Source of the DNA: Fuchsiella alkaliacetigena | GTDB lineage: Bacteria > Bacillota > Halanaerobiia > Halobacteroidales > Acetohalobiaceae | Direction of reading: 5' to 3' | Length of the DNA stretch: 64,000 nucleotides | Assembly (NCBI RefSeq): GCF_023227765.1 | Contig: NZ_JALKBZ010000008.1 | Span: 20,887-84,886 of the forward strand | Shown: one piece after another, positions 26,466 to 35,544 of the stretch | How the letters are laid out: the number at the start of each line of letters is the position of its first letter | Numbering within the stretch: position 1 is the first letter of the stretch | Program-made: the position numbers and the translations under genes | Notes under the pieces: model-generated | What the model was told of the DNA's origin: nothing | Database searches by the model: none | The model's input: the letters and a program-made list of their open reading frames with translations, nothing else

Positions 26466-27620
26466 ATGGAAGTCTACTTTGATAATGCAGCTACTTCTTA
26501 TCCAAAGCCCGAAATAGTACATAGAAAAATCTTTGATTTTATGAAAAATTTAGGGGTTAGTGCTGGTCGGGGAGCTTATAAAAAGGCTTTTGAAGCGGAT
26601 AGGTTAGTCTTTGAAACTCGTAAAAGTTTAGCTGAACTCTTTAATATCGATGATTTAACGCGAATTGTCTTTACTCATAATGTAACTGAAGCTATAAACT
26701 TAGCTTTGAAAGGTCTATTGGAGAGTGGGGACCACGTGATTACTAGTAGCTTAGAGCATAATGCTATTCGCCGTCCTTTAAAAGAGTTGGAGAGAGAACG
26801 AGGGATAGAGACTACTTTTATAGAATGTGATCAACAGGGAAATTTACCTTTGGCTAAAGTGGAGGCGGCAATTAAGGAAAATACTAAACTAATTGCTTGT
26901 TTACATGCTTCCAATGTAATTGGTAAGCTGTTACCAATTAGGGAATTAGGCCAACTAGCAAATGAGTTTAATTTACATTTTTTAGTGGATACGGCTCAAA
27001 CAGCTGGGGTCTATCCAATAGATGTTAAGGAGATGAATATTGATTTATTAGCCTTTACGGGCCATAAAGGACTTTTGGGCCCTACTGGGACTGGTGGTTT
27101 GTATATAGAAGAAGGGATTGACTTAGCTCCTTTAAGGACTGGAGGAACAGGTAATAATGCAGTTTCTGAGTATCCACCGGCCGATCTACCCAATCGTTAT
27201 GAAGCGGGAACTATCAATGTAGCTGGGATTGTAGGTTTAGGAGCCGGAGTGGACTATATTTTGGAAAAAGGGGTAGCAGAGATCAGGGAGTATGAGTTGG
27301 AATTGATCGACTATGCCTTAACAGAATTAGCCAAGATAGAAGATTTAACTATTTATGGCAGCCTAAATCCAGAGCAAAGAGTAGGGGTTATTTCTTTTAA
27401 CTTTGAGGAATTAATTAATCATCATGATTTAGCGCATCAGTTGGATAGTGAGTATCAGCTTATGGTTAGAGCCGGGCTTCACTGTTCTCCTTTAGCTCAT
27501 CGGACAGTAGGAAGCTTTGAGTTTGAAGGGAGTGTTAGAGTAGGCTTAAGCTACTTTAATACTAAAGAAGAGATAGATTACTTAATTAAGGCCTTAAAGG
27601 AAATTAAGCAAGCATTATAG
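26466..27620 (+). CDS. NifS-like class V aminotransferase (cysteine desulfurase family)
   Basis: The 384-residue PLP enzyme has VYFDNAATSYPKP at its N-terminus, THNVTEAINLALKG, the lysine motif LLAFTGHKGLLGPTG, and RAGLHCSPLAHRTVG with the likely persulfide-forming Cys. These are the marks of the cysteine desulfurase branch of class V aminotransferases. It probably releases sulfur from cysteine for Fe-S or other sulfur transfer. ATG 26466 follows AAGGAGG; the in-frame TTG at 26457 is too close. The next gene, an Fe-S domain protein, starts about 20 bases downstream. Confidence 0.88.
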   Translation: MEVYFDNAATSYPKPEIVHRKIFDFMKNLGVSAGRGAYKKAFEADRLVFETRKSLAELFNIDDLTRIVFTHNVTEAINLALKGLLESGDHVITSSLEHNAIRRPLKELERERGIETTFIECDQQGNLPLAKVEAAIKENTKLIACLHASNVIGKLLPIRELGQLANEFNLHFLVDTAQTAGVYPIDVKEMNIDLLAFTGHKGLLGPTGTGGLYIEEGIDLAPLRTGGTGNNAVSEYPPADLPNRYEAGTINVAGIVGLGAGVDYILEKGVAEIREYELELIDYALTELAKIEDLTIYGSLNPEQRVGVISFNFEELINHHDLAHQLDSEYQLMVRAGLHCSPLAHRTVGSFEFEGSVRVGLSYFNTKEEIDYLIKALKEIKQAL

Positions 27621-27640
27621 ACGTTTAGGGAGTGGGGAAA

Positions 27641-28183
27641 ATGTATTTACAAAAGATAAGTATCGATACTATGCAGAGATGTATGGCTGACAAGTCAAAA
27701 GTGCGAGTAAAGGGAACCCTTTCCGATGATGTAGGGGAGCTGTTACCTTATTTGAATGGAGTTTTTGATAAAACTATATATAATCATAAGATGCCTAAAC
27801 TGGAAATTGAATTTGAAGATAAGAGCCATAAGATTATTTTAACTTCTAAAGAGGTAAGAGTAGATCGTTTGAGCAATTCTTCTCAGGGACGGCAGGTTTT
27901 GGATTGGTTAAAAGAAAAGATAAATGAAATTTATGCTCAACAGGATCAGTTAGAACCCGACTATAAGTCGCTTTCCAACCTCAAAGTACCTGAAGTTTAT
28001 AAGCATTTACCTCAACTAAACTGTGCAGAATGTGGAGAGCAGACCTGTTTTGCTTTTGCTACTATGTATGTTAAGGGTGACTATGATTTACAGGACTGTC
28101 CTCCTTTATTTACAGCTGAGTTTGCAGAGGCTAAGGAGGAGTTGGAAGCTTATTTACAAGAAGCTATGTATAAGCAAAGTTGA
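27641..28183 (+). CDS. Fe-S domain protein (PF04060-type C-terminus)
   Basis: The 180-residue protein has an unrecognised N-terminal domain (about residues 1-115). It ends in a four-cysteine motif LPQLNCAECGEQTCFAFATMYVKGDYDLQDCPPL that matches the [4Fe-4S] domain found in corrinoid-protein/ACS subunits, RnfB and the hydrogenase-like regulator at 7.1 kb. It probably carries one [4Fe-4S] cluster for electron transfer. It is coupled to the NifS-like gene and may be a recipient or partner in its sulfur chemistry. ATG 27641 follows GGGAGTGGGG. Confidence 0.78.
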   Translation: MYLQKISIDTMQRCMADKSKVRVKGTLSDDVGELLPYLNGVFDKTIYNHKMPKLEIEFEDKSHKIILTSKEVRVDRLSNSSQGRQVLDWLKEKINEIYAQQDQLEPDYKSLSNLKVPEVYKHLPQLNCAECGEQTCFAFATMYVKGDYDLQDCPPLFTAEFAEAKEELEAYLQEAMYKQS

Positions 28184-28216
28184 ATCAATAGTTTACCTTT
28201 ATAAAAATAAAGTGCT

Positions 28217-28248
28217 AAAAGGGTTGTGCAGCTGCACAGCCTTTTTTA
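28217..28248 (+). terminator. Intrinsic terminator
   Basis: GGTTGTGC, loop AGCT, GCACAGCC, then a run of T; flanked by AAAA on the left. Confidence 0.92.
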
Positions 28249-28360
28249 AATGACAAAAATTTGGTTTATCAAAGGAATTTAGAGAAAGTTTAAAGAATAA
28301 ATAATATGAGAACAAAGTTTAGAATACTTAAAAATTAGAGTTAAGCAAGGAGGAAGTAGA

Positions 28361-29278
28361 ATGGAAGTTAAAAAAGCAGTTATTCCAGCAGCTGGTTTGG
28401 GAACTAGATTTTTACCAGCAACTAAAGCGCAGCCTAAAGAGATGCTGCCGGTAGTTGATAAGCCGACAATTCAATATATTGTGGAAGAAGCAGTGGAATC
28501 CGGGATAGAAGATGTAATAATTATTACTGGGCGTCATAAGCGAGCTATTGAAGATCACTTTGATAAGTCTTTTGAGTTAGAAGTAAGTTTAAAGGAACAG
28601 GGAAAAGTAGATAGATTGAGGATGGTCAGGGAGATTTCTGACTTAGTAGATGTCCATTATGTACGTCAGAAAGAGCCTTTAGGCTTAGGACATGCTATTC
28701 TCTGTGCTAAGACCTTTGTAGGTGATGAGCCTTTTGCGATTCTATTAGGTGACGATATAGTTAAGGCCGAAGAGCCGGTAACTAAGCAGTTAATTGAGAG
28801 CTTTAATCAGAAACAGTCTTCGGTAATCGGAGTGCAAAAGGTAGCTGATGAGCTTGTTTCTAAATATGGAATTGTTGACTACTCCAATGGTAATAACGGT
28901 ACTTATCAGGTTCGGGACTTGGTTGAAAAACCGGCCTTGGAGGAAGCACCTTCCAATATAGCTATTTTAGGGCGTTATATTATTACTCCGGCTATCTTTG
29001 ATATTTTAGAAAATACAGAGCCAGGTAAGGGGGGAGAAATTCAGTTAACCGATGCTTTAAGAACTTTACTTAAGCAAGAAGAGGTATATGCTCATGTCTT
29101 TAATGGACGTCGTTATGATATTGGAGATAAGCAGGGTTTTTTGGAAGCGGTAGTGGAGTTTGCACTAGCCAGAGATGATATTCGCGATGACTTTAAGGAG
29201 TATCTATTTAATTATTTACAGGAGGAGCTAAAGGAAGAGTTTTACTCAGAAATAGCTGCTTTGGAGAAAGCTAAGTAG
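28361..29278 (+). CDS. galU: UTP-glucose-1-phosphate uridylyltransferase
   Basis: The 305-residue nucleotidyltransferase starts KKAVIPAAGLGTRFLPATKAQPKEMLPVVDKPTIQ, the GalU signature. Further motifs are QKEPLGLGHAIL, LLGDDI, and the GRRYDIGDKQGFLEA segment. It makes UDP-glucose for envelope polysaccharides or glycolipids. AAGGAGG precedes the ATG. The following TPR-SpoIID gene begins about 40 bases after its stop and may be in the same transcript. Confidence 0.95.
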   Translation: MEVKKAVIPAAGLGTRFLPATKAQPKEMLPVVDKPTIQYIVEEAVESGIEDVIIITGRHKRAIEDHFDKSFELEVSLKEQGKVDRLRMVREISDLVDVHYVRQKEPLGLGHAILCAKTFVGDEPFAILLGDDIVKAEEPVTKQLIESFNQKQSSVIGVQKVADELVSKYGIVDYSNGNNGTYQVRDLVEKPALEEAPSNIAILGRYIITPAIFDILENTEPGKGGEIQLTDALRTLLKQEEVYAHVFNGRRYDIGDKQGFLEAVVEFALARDDIRDDFKEYLFNYLQEELKEEFYSEIAALEKAK

Positions 29279-29318
29279 CTTAAACTATTATAAGCAATTT
29301 TGCTTGGAGGGGATCATT

Positions 29319-31451
29319 GTGTTTAGCAAGAATAAAAGGCGGAACTTAATTACTCTAGGACTAGCGATATTTTTAGTAATCTTTGCTGTGACAGCTGTTT
29401 TTAAGCTTAAAAATGAAGACTTTATTGCTGCTCATAAGTATGATGCTGATCAGTTAGCGGAGACGGCTAAGGAGAACTTTTATCAAGGTTACTATCAAGA
29501 TAGTATTAATTATTATCATAAAATACTGGTTACTAATAGTAAAGATATAGAAGCACGCAAGAATTTAGCTACAGTATACGAAACAGTAAATGATTATCAA
29601 GCTGCTATTGAAGAATATAAACAGATAATTGAGCTGGATCCCCAAAAGTATTATATTTACTATAATTTAGGTGAAATATACTATAATTTGGGTCATTATC
29701 AGGATGCTTTAAGTAACTTTGAAGTAGCTGCTGAAAACTTAGAGGAGACAGCACTTTTGAAGTCTACTTATCTCTATTTAGCTCAAATCTACCATTCTCA
29801 AAGTGAGTATAATCTGGCTTTGGAGATGGTGGATAGTACTTTGGAGTTAGATGCTGATTCGGCACTGGCTTATTATCTTTTAGGACAGATTAAGGAGGAC
29901 TTAGGTAAAGAGCAGGCAGCTATCGAGGCCTATAATCAAGTATTAAGGAAGGACGGTAGCTTTGAGAATGTATACTTTAATTTAGCTGAAAATTATTTTA
30001 ACCTCGATAATTATGAAAGAGCAGTAGAGAACTATCAGCGAGTTTCCAGCAGACATCCTAATAATTCTCTAGTAAAAGAAAGGTTAAGTACTTTAGAACA
30101 GAAAAAACCGGAACTTTTTATTCCCGAAGAAGAAGAGGAAAGAGAAGAAAGAGATGAGGCCTTACAAAGAGAGGTTAGCTTTGTAGATTTGGAAGCAGTA
30201 CCGGAAGAGGTTGAGACTGACGATTTAAGGATCGGTTTAGCTGAGGATAGAGAGTATTTAGCCTTTAGAGTGGCAGCCGACTTTGTGATTAAGGATAAAA
30301 GCAATGATAGAGTGATATTTCAAGGTTCAGCTAAGCAGGTCTATCAGTTGGACTTGATATCTGAAAATAGAATTGCTTTATTGGATAAGGAAGATCAGGT
30401 ATTAGCGGAGTTTACTGGTGACTTTATTATTGAAAGCAGTGAAGAGACGGCTCCAATCTTGCTTCATAATATAGACTATGGACAGGGTTATTACTGGGAA
30501 GATAGAGAGGATAGGCAGTATCGAGGAGCAATAGAGATTATGCTTCGCCCGGGAGGCTCTTTTACCGTGGTTAACTTAGTTGACTTAGAGTCCTATCTTT
30601 ATGCAGTAGTACCTTCGGAGATGTCAGCTTGGTGGCCTAATGAAGCCTTGAAGGTGCAGGCAGTGGCAGCTCGCAGCTATACTCTTTTTCATTTAGGTAA
30701 GCACGCTAGTGATGGTTATGATCTCTGTGCTACTGTACATTGTGCAGCTTATAACGGGGCTGCCTATGAGCATCATAATTCCAATCAAGCAGTAAATGAA
30801 ACTATCGGGGAGATTCTAACCTATAACGGTCAACCTATTAATGCCGTTTATAGCGCTAATTCCGGCGGCCATACTGAGAGTAGTGCCGATATTTGGGGCG
30901 GACAGGTGCCCTATTTGCAGGGAGTAACTACTACTATAGATTCGGCTGGAGATGGTTTTGGTCAACAGAACTTTGAGCAGGACTTTCCCTTAGCTCCTTA
31001 TGAGCTTCATAACTGGCTGCGGAGCCATCCTGAGTCTTACTCTGATAACCTAGCTTATGGAAGTCCAAATCGTTATCGTTGGCAGCGGATAATTAAAGCT
31101 GATTATATTGAGGATAAGTTGGATATTGGTAGAGTTGAAAAGCTGTTGCCTGTAGCTAGGGCCGAAGGTGGTACAGTTCAAGCAGTGAAGGTAGTTGGCA
31201 GCGAGGGAGAAGAAGTTATTAGCCGGGCCCTACGCTCTTTCTTTGGCGGTTTAAGAAACAGTCGCTTTATTATTGTTCCTGAATATGGTAGTGATGGTTA
31301 TCCTAGTCAGTTTATCTTTTATGGGGGAGGCTGGGGACATAATGTAGGTATGGATCAAGTAGCTACGGCTAATATGGTTCAGGCCGGCTATAGTTATGAC
31401 CAGATCTTACTCCACTTCTATACTGGCGTGGAGCTTGAGGCAGCGGAATAG
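29319..31451 (+). CDS. TPR-repeat SpoIID/LytB-domain envelope protein
   Basis: The product of about 710 residues has a single N-terminal membrane anchor (LITLGLAIFLVIFAVTAVF). Then come about six TPR repeats (residues about 35-255; YYIYYNLGEIYYNLGHYQDALSNF is the clearest, read in pieces), an acidic linker, and a C-terminal SpoIID/LytB domain (about 420-705). The latter has NLVDLESYLYAVVPSEM with the catalytic Glu, LKVQAVAARSYTL, SANSGGHTES, and GWGHNVGMDQ. SpoIID is a lytic transglycosylase for stalk-free peptide glycan during engulfment. GTG 29319 follows GGAGGGG. The TPR fusion suggests a scaffolded version; whether it is sporulation-specific is open. Confidence 0.85.
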   Translation: MFSKNKRRNLITLGLAIFLVIFAVTAVFKLKNEDFIAAHKYDADQLAETAKENFYQGYYQDSINYYHKILVTNSKDIEARKNLATVYETVNDYQAAIEEYKQIIELDPQKYYIYYNLGEIYYNLGHYQDALSNFEVAAENLEETALLKSTYLYLAQIYHSQSEYNLALEMVDSTLELDADSALAYYLLGQIKEDLGKEQAAIEAYNQVLRKDGSFENVYFNLAENYFNLDNYERAVENYQRVSSRHPNNSLVKERLSTLEQKKPELFIPEEEEEREERDEALQREVSFVDLEAVPEEVETDDLRIGLAEDREYLAFRVAADFVIKDKSNDRVIFQGSAKQVYQLDLISENRIALLDKEDQVLAEFTGDFIIESSEETAPILLHNIDYGQGYYWEDREDRQYRGAIEIMLRPGGSFTVVNLVDLESYLYAVVPSEMSAWWPNEALKVQAVAARSYTLFHLGKHASDGYDLCATVHCAAYNGAAYEHHNSNQAVNETIGEILTYNGQPINAVYSANSGGHTESSADIWGGQVPYLQGVTTTIDSAGDGFGQQNFEQDFPLAPYELHNWLRSHPESYSDNLAYGSPNRYRWQRIIKADYIEDKLDIGRVEKLLPVARAEGGTVQAVKVVGSEGEEVISRALRSFFGGLRNSRFIIVPEYGSDGYPSQFIFYGGGWGHNVGMDQVATANMVQAGYSYDQILLHFYTGVELEAAE

Positions 31452-31494
31452 CATGGCTTAGATATAATTTTGGTATAATGTTTTATTCAAATGA

Positions 31495-31880
31495 TAGAGG
31501 ACAGAGGATAGAGGATAGATAAAATTCAAGACATTAAAAACTGTTTGACGCTGACTAAGTTCTGACAAAAATTTGACAAAACATTAGAACTTTTAAAATC
31601 TATTGGAACCACGTGCTCTGAAATGATGCTTGCGACACTTGCGACGTTTGTACTTTAACTAGTCATTACTCTGGAACTTTAGCTGTTTATTTAAATAATT
31701 TTTTGAACTTATGTTTTAATGTCTAGTCAGAACTTAGTCAGATTCTAGTCACCCCAAGAGTTCCAGAGTAATGACTAGCCAAAATAATGGCGTCGCTTCC
31801 TCAGTCGTTCCTCCTTCAGGGCGCTGCGTCTAATTTTCTTTGAACTTTATTTCTTGATCTTAATTTATCCTCTATCCTCT
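31495..31880. repeat. Large nested palindromic intergenic repeat, copy R3
   Basis: This is a composite element of about 385 bases filling the gap. Outer arms: an AGAGGAT-rich segment at 31503-31530 and its complement at 31853-31880. Inside are TTTGACGCTGACTAAG and its mirror GTCAGAACTTAGTCAG (31723-31741). Innermost, a perfect 20-base inverted repeat lies at 31659-31678 and 31759-31778 (core AGTCATTACTCTGGAACT). A GC-richer insert with CTTCAGGGCGC (31814) is shared with copy R5. No ORF is present. Confidence 0.8.
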
Positions 31881-31904
31881 GAAATATATAGAAGGAGTGA
31901 GATT

Positions 31905-33884
31905 ATGCCTAGAGATTTAGTATTAGGAAACGGTAAAGTCTTAGTAAACTTTGATCAAGACGGTATTATTCGGGATTTTTACTTTCCACACGTAGGTTCT
32001 GAGAACCATCTAAATGGACATCCAATGCGGATAGGGGTGATGGTTGAAGAGGGACTTTACTGGGTGGATACTTATTGGGATAGAGAGATAGGCTATAAAA
32101 AAGATACTTTAGTTTCTGATATTACTTTAACTAGAGAAGAGATTGGCTTGCGAATAAAGATAGAGGCTGCGGTTCATTATAATAAAAACATTTACTTGAA
32201 AAAGATAAGCGTAGAAAATCTAAAGGCTACTCAACGAGAGGTTAAGCTTTACTTTTCCCATGACCTGCGTATATACGGCTCGGATATTGGAGATACAGTT
32301 CTGTATGCTCCCCAATTAAAGGGAATTATGCACTATAAAGGACGACGTTACTTTTTGATGACCGGTCGTTGTCAAGGAGAGGCCCTGCATAACTACTCTA
32401 CGGGGATTAAGGACTTTCAAGGAGCTAAAGGAACCTGGAAGGATGCCGAAGATGGAGAGCTTTCTGGGAATCCTATTGCTCAGGGCTCGGTGGATAGTAC
32501 TATTAGCTTTAAACTTGATTTGGCAGCTCAGAGCAGTGAAGTAGTCCATTATTGGATTGCTGTAGGTAAAAACCACGGGGAAATAGCTAGCTTAAATGAT
32601 TATGTGCTGGAAAGAGGAGTAGAGAAATTAATTAAAGAAACCGGTCATTACTGGTATTCTTGGGTTAATAAAAGAGAGTATAACTTCAGCGGTTATTCTC
32701 AGTCTTGGCAGGATCTATTTAAGCGGAGTTTATTAACTGTTAGAACTCAGATTGATCACTGGGGAGCTATTTTAGCAGCCAATGATACCGATATTTTGGA
32801 GTATAATCGCGATCACTATAGCTATATGTGGCCTAGGGATGGGGCCCTAGTGGCTTATTATCTAGATCAAGCCGGTTATCACCAGTTAACAGAGCGCTTT
32901 TTTGATTTTTGTAAGGCCAAGTTGACCGATGATGGCTATCTATTACACAAGTATAATCCCGATGGCTCCTTAGGCTCTAGTTGGCATCCCTGGGTAGAAG
33001 ATGGTCAGCGGCAGCTGCCAATTCAGGAAGATGAAACTGCACTGCCTATTTATGCTTTAGGTAACTACTATCGTCAATCGGAGAATTTAGAGTTTATTCA
33101 GGAAGTCTATGAGCCCTTAGTGAAAAAAGCAGCCGATTTTATGGTAGAGTACAGAGATCCAGAATTAAAACTACCTCAGCCTAGCCATGACTTATGGGAA
33201 GAGCGGCACGGGATTTTAACCTTTACTTCAGCGACTGTCTATGGTGCTTTGCAGGAGGCGGCTAATTTTGCTGAACTCTTTGGGGAAGAGGAAGAAGCAG
33301 CAAAGTATTCTCGAGCAGCCGAAGAAATTAAGGCCGGGATTTTAGAGTATTTATACGATGAAGAACTGGGTAGATTTGTGCGGATGATTAATGTAGAGGA
33401 CGACGGGACAATAGTAGCTGATAAGACTATTGAAAGCAGCTTATTTGGAGTTTATTACTTTGGAGTCTTACCTGCTGATGACTTTCGGGTAATTAATACA
33501 ATGAAGCAGATCGAAAAGAGACTTTGGGTGAAAACTGAAGTAGGTGGAGTAGCTCGCTATGAAGATGATTATTACTTTCAGGTTACCGGTGATATAGAAA
33601 AGGTGCCGGGGAATCCTTGGGTTATCTGTACGCTGTGGTTAGCGGACTGGTATATTGAAATAGCTAAGACAGAAGATGAGTTAAAGAAGGCTCAAAAGCT
33701 AATAGACTGGGTAATTGATAGCACTTATAGTGATAATCTATTACCGGAGCAGCTACATCCTTATAAAGGCACTTCTTTGTCGGTAGCACCTTTAACTTGG
33801 TCTCACGCTACCTTTGCGGGGATAGTGCTGAAGTATAAACAGAAATTAGCTGAAATCAGAAGCTACAATCAGGTGGTGAGTTGA
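31905..33884 (+). CDS. Glycoside hydrolase family 15 protein (glucoamylase-like)
   Basis: The 659-residue product has an N-terminal beta domain (LVLGNGKVLVNFDQDGIIRDFYFPHVG) and a C-terminal (alpha/alpha)6 barrel starting near residue 270. Motifs include YMWPRDGALVAYYLDQAGY, QEDETALPIYALG and LPEQLHPYKGTSLSVAPLTWSHA, all typical of bacterial GH15 glucoamylase, dextranase or trehalase-like enzymes. No signal peptide is visible, so it is probably cytoplasmic and may act on stored glucan or on disaccharides. ATG 31905 follows GAAGGAGTGA and lies just downstream of repeat R3. Confidence 0.9.
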   Translation: MPRDLVLGNGKVLVNFDQDGIIRDFYFPHVGSENHLNGHPMRIGVMVEEGLYWVDTYWDREIGYKKDTLVSDITLTREEIGLRIKIEAAVHYNKNIYLKKISVENLKATQREVKLYFSHDLRIYGSDIGDTVLYAPQLKGIMHYKGRRYFLMTGRCQGEALHNYSTGIKDFQGAKGTWKDAEDGELSGNPIAQGSVDSTISFKLDLAAQSSEVVHYWIAVGKNHGEIASLNDYVLERGVEKLIKETGHYWYSWVNKREYNFSGYSQSWQDLFKRSLLTVRTQIDHWGAILAANDTDILEYNRDHYSYMWPRDGALVAYYLDQAGYHQLTERFFDFCKAKLTDDGYLLHKYNPDGSLGSSWHPWVEDGQRQLPIQEDETALPIYALGNYYRQSENLEFIQEVYEPLVKKAADFMVEYRDPELKLPQPSHDLWEERHGILTFTSATVYGALQEAANFAELFGEEEEAAKYSRAAEEIKAGILEYLYDEELGRFVRMINVEDDGTIVADKTIESSLFGVYYFGVLPADDFRVINTMKQIEKRLWVKTEVGGVARYEDDYYFQVTGDIEKVPGNPWVICTLWLADWYIEIAKTEDELKKAQKLIDWVIDSTYSDNLLPEQLHPYKGTSLSVAPLTWSHATFAGIVLKYKQKLAEIRSYNQVVS

Positions 33885-33909
33885 TTAGGCACTGGAGGTT
33901 TTAAAATAG

Positions 33910-35268
33910 ATGAAGAATATAGATTGGCATTTACATACTACGGCCTCGGACGGCTCTTTTACTCCGGAGCAGTTGGTGGTTAAAGCAGCAGAAAAAGGAT
34001 TAACAAGTATAGCAGTTACCGATCACGATACTGTGGAAGGAATACTGCCGGCCCGGAATAAAGCTCGTAGTCTTCCTTTAGAAGTTATTCCCGGAATTGA
34101 GCTAACAGCCTATATAGATCAGCTGGAGGTTCATATTCTAGGCTACTTTATTGATTATCTAGATAACCAGTTGCTACTTAAACTATCAGAGTTGAGAGAA
34201 ATGCGTCGTCAAAGAGGTAAAAAGATAGTTAAGAAGCTAAATCAGTTAGGAATTGACTTAACCTGGCAGGAAGTGAAGGAGCTTACTGATGCTAATCAGG
34301 CTATAGGCAGACCGCATATTGCTCAAGCTTTACAGCAAGGTGGCTATGTGCAGACTGCTCAGCAGGCCTTTGATAAGTATTTAGAAGATCAGGGCCCGGC
34401 TTATGTACCCAAAACCAACTTAACGCCGCGGGAGGCTATCGAGATGATCAAGCAGGTAAAGGGAATTGCTGTGCTGGCTCATCCCGGTCTCTTGGCTGAT
34501 CAATCAGTAGTGCCTGAGTTGATTGAGGCTGGTATTGAAGGTTTAGAGGTTTATTATTCTAAGCATAATTCAAATCAGATTAGTAAATATGTTAGGTTAG
34601 CTAAAGATAAGGAGTTATTAATCTTGGGTGGCTCTGACTGTCATGGTTTGAGTAATCAAGAACAGCTGCTGTTGGGTAATACTAAAGTTCCTGACTGGCT
34701 AAGAGATAGGTTGCAGGAAGGTTATCGGGCCCGCCGCGGAATCGAAATGATAGACTTTAACAAATACTTAGCTTTATACCCTCAGACCTCAGGTCTTTAT
34801 CCTCAAAAATTAGCAGCTATAGGCCAGAAATACCATCAACAGGGTTACTTAACTAAAGAACAGTTATACCAACTGGCTTACCTTAACTCTACTCGCAGTG
34901 CTTATCACGTGAAGAAAAATGCGGGGTATTTAGTGAAAAAGGTAACTCAAGAGGTCTACCAACTGGAAGAGGAATTTTTACAGTTGGAGTTATTAAGCAG
35001 TCTTTCAGGAGTTGGTATTCCTACTGCTTCTGCTATTCTGACTAGTCTAGATGAAGAAAGCCACTGTGTGATCGATACTAGGGTCTGGGCTACTCTATGG
35101 AGAATGGGCTATTTTGAGCAGGAAAAAGAGTCTTTTAAGGCTAGCGATTATTTGAGGATTATTGATATCGTCCGTCGGCTGGCTGAGGAAGTTGACTTAA
35201 CGGTAGCGGAGATTGGTTATGCGTTATTTGCTTATGATGTAGAGCATCGGGAAGGAACGCTTCATTAA
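33910..35268 (+). CDS. PHP phosphoesterase fused to a helix-hairpin-helix (HhH-GPD-like) domain
   Basis: Residues 1 to about 270 are a PHP domain with metal-binding motifs DWHLHTTASDGSFTP, VTDHDTVEGI, IPGIELTA, VLAHPG and GGSDCHG, as in the YciV/RNase AM family that degrades short RNA or nucleotides. The C-terminal 170 residues are helical and contain LSGVGIPTASAIL followed by CVIDTRVWATLW, resembling the HhH region of DNA glycosylases. Normal PHP proteins of this class stop near 280 residues, so this is a fusion. A nucleic-acid repair or turnover role is inferred. GGAGG lies before the ATG. Confidence 0.82.
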   Translation: MKNIDWHLHTTASDGSFTPEQLVVKAAEKGLTSIAVTDHDTVEGILPARNKARSLPLEVIPGIELTAYIDQLEVHILGYFIDYLDNQLLLKLSELREMRRQRGKKIVKKLNQLGIDLTWQEVKELTDANQAIGRPHIAQALQQGGYVQTAQQAFDKYLEDQGPAYVPKTNLTPREAIEMIKQVKGIAVLAHPGLLADQSVVPELIEAGIEGLEVYYSKHNSNQISKYVRLAKDKELLILGGSDCHGLSNQEQLLLGNTKVPDWLRDRLQEGYRARRGIEMIDFNKYLALYPQTSGLYPQKLAAIGQKYHQQGYLTKEQLYQLAYLNSTRSAYHVKKNAGYLVKKVTQEVYQLEEEFLQLELLSSLSGVGIPTASAILTSLDEESHCVIDTRVWATLWRMGYFEQEKESFKASDYLRIIDIVRRLAEEVDLTVAEIGYALFAYDVEHREGTLH

Positions 35269-35273
35269 GGGCA

Positions 35274-35430
35274 GATGATAGAGGATAAAGGATAGAGGAT
35301 AAATTAAGATCAAAAGATAAAGTTTAAAGACAATTAAATAATTCATTTTTGAACTTATGTTTTAATTTCTAGTCAGAACTTAGTCAGATTTTAGTCAGTG
35401 TCAAATAGGTTTTGAACTTGAATTTAATCA
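35274..35430. repeat. Palindromic intergenic repeat, half copy R4
   Basis: It opens with GATAGAGGATAAAGGATAGAGG (read in two parts; 35277-35299), then AAATTAAGATCAA, as in the outer arm of R3. Next come TTTTTGAACTTATGTTTTAAT and the mirrored arm AGTCAGAACTTAGTCAG with TTTAGTCAGTGTCAAATAG (35371-35408), almost identical to the right half of R1. The left half is not present. Confidence 0.72.
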
Positions 35431-35544
35431 ACAAAGAAGGAAATTAAATGAAAATCTAGAATATTAACAAATGTAGGCTTGAAAATTTGTAGGCAGTTAC
35501 AAAGCTTCGCTAAAAATTAAAGAAGGACGGGAGGTATAGTAGGT

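Noticed and set aside
28023..28253. Open frame overlapping the end of the Fe-S protein and its terminator
   Set aside because: It reads through an intrinsic terminator and is a shifted frame of the Fe-S domain gene.
31854..31904. Upstream start for the GH15 protein
   Set aside because: It lies within the outer arm of repeat R3; ATG 31905 has GAAGGAGTGA at the right distance and matches the family start.
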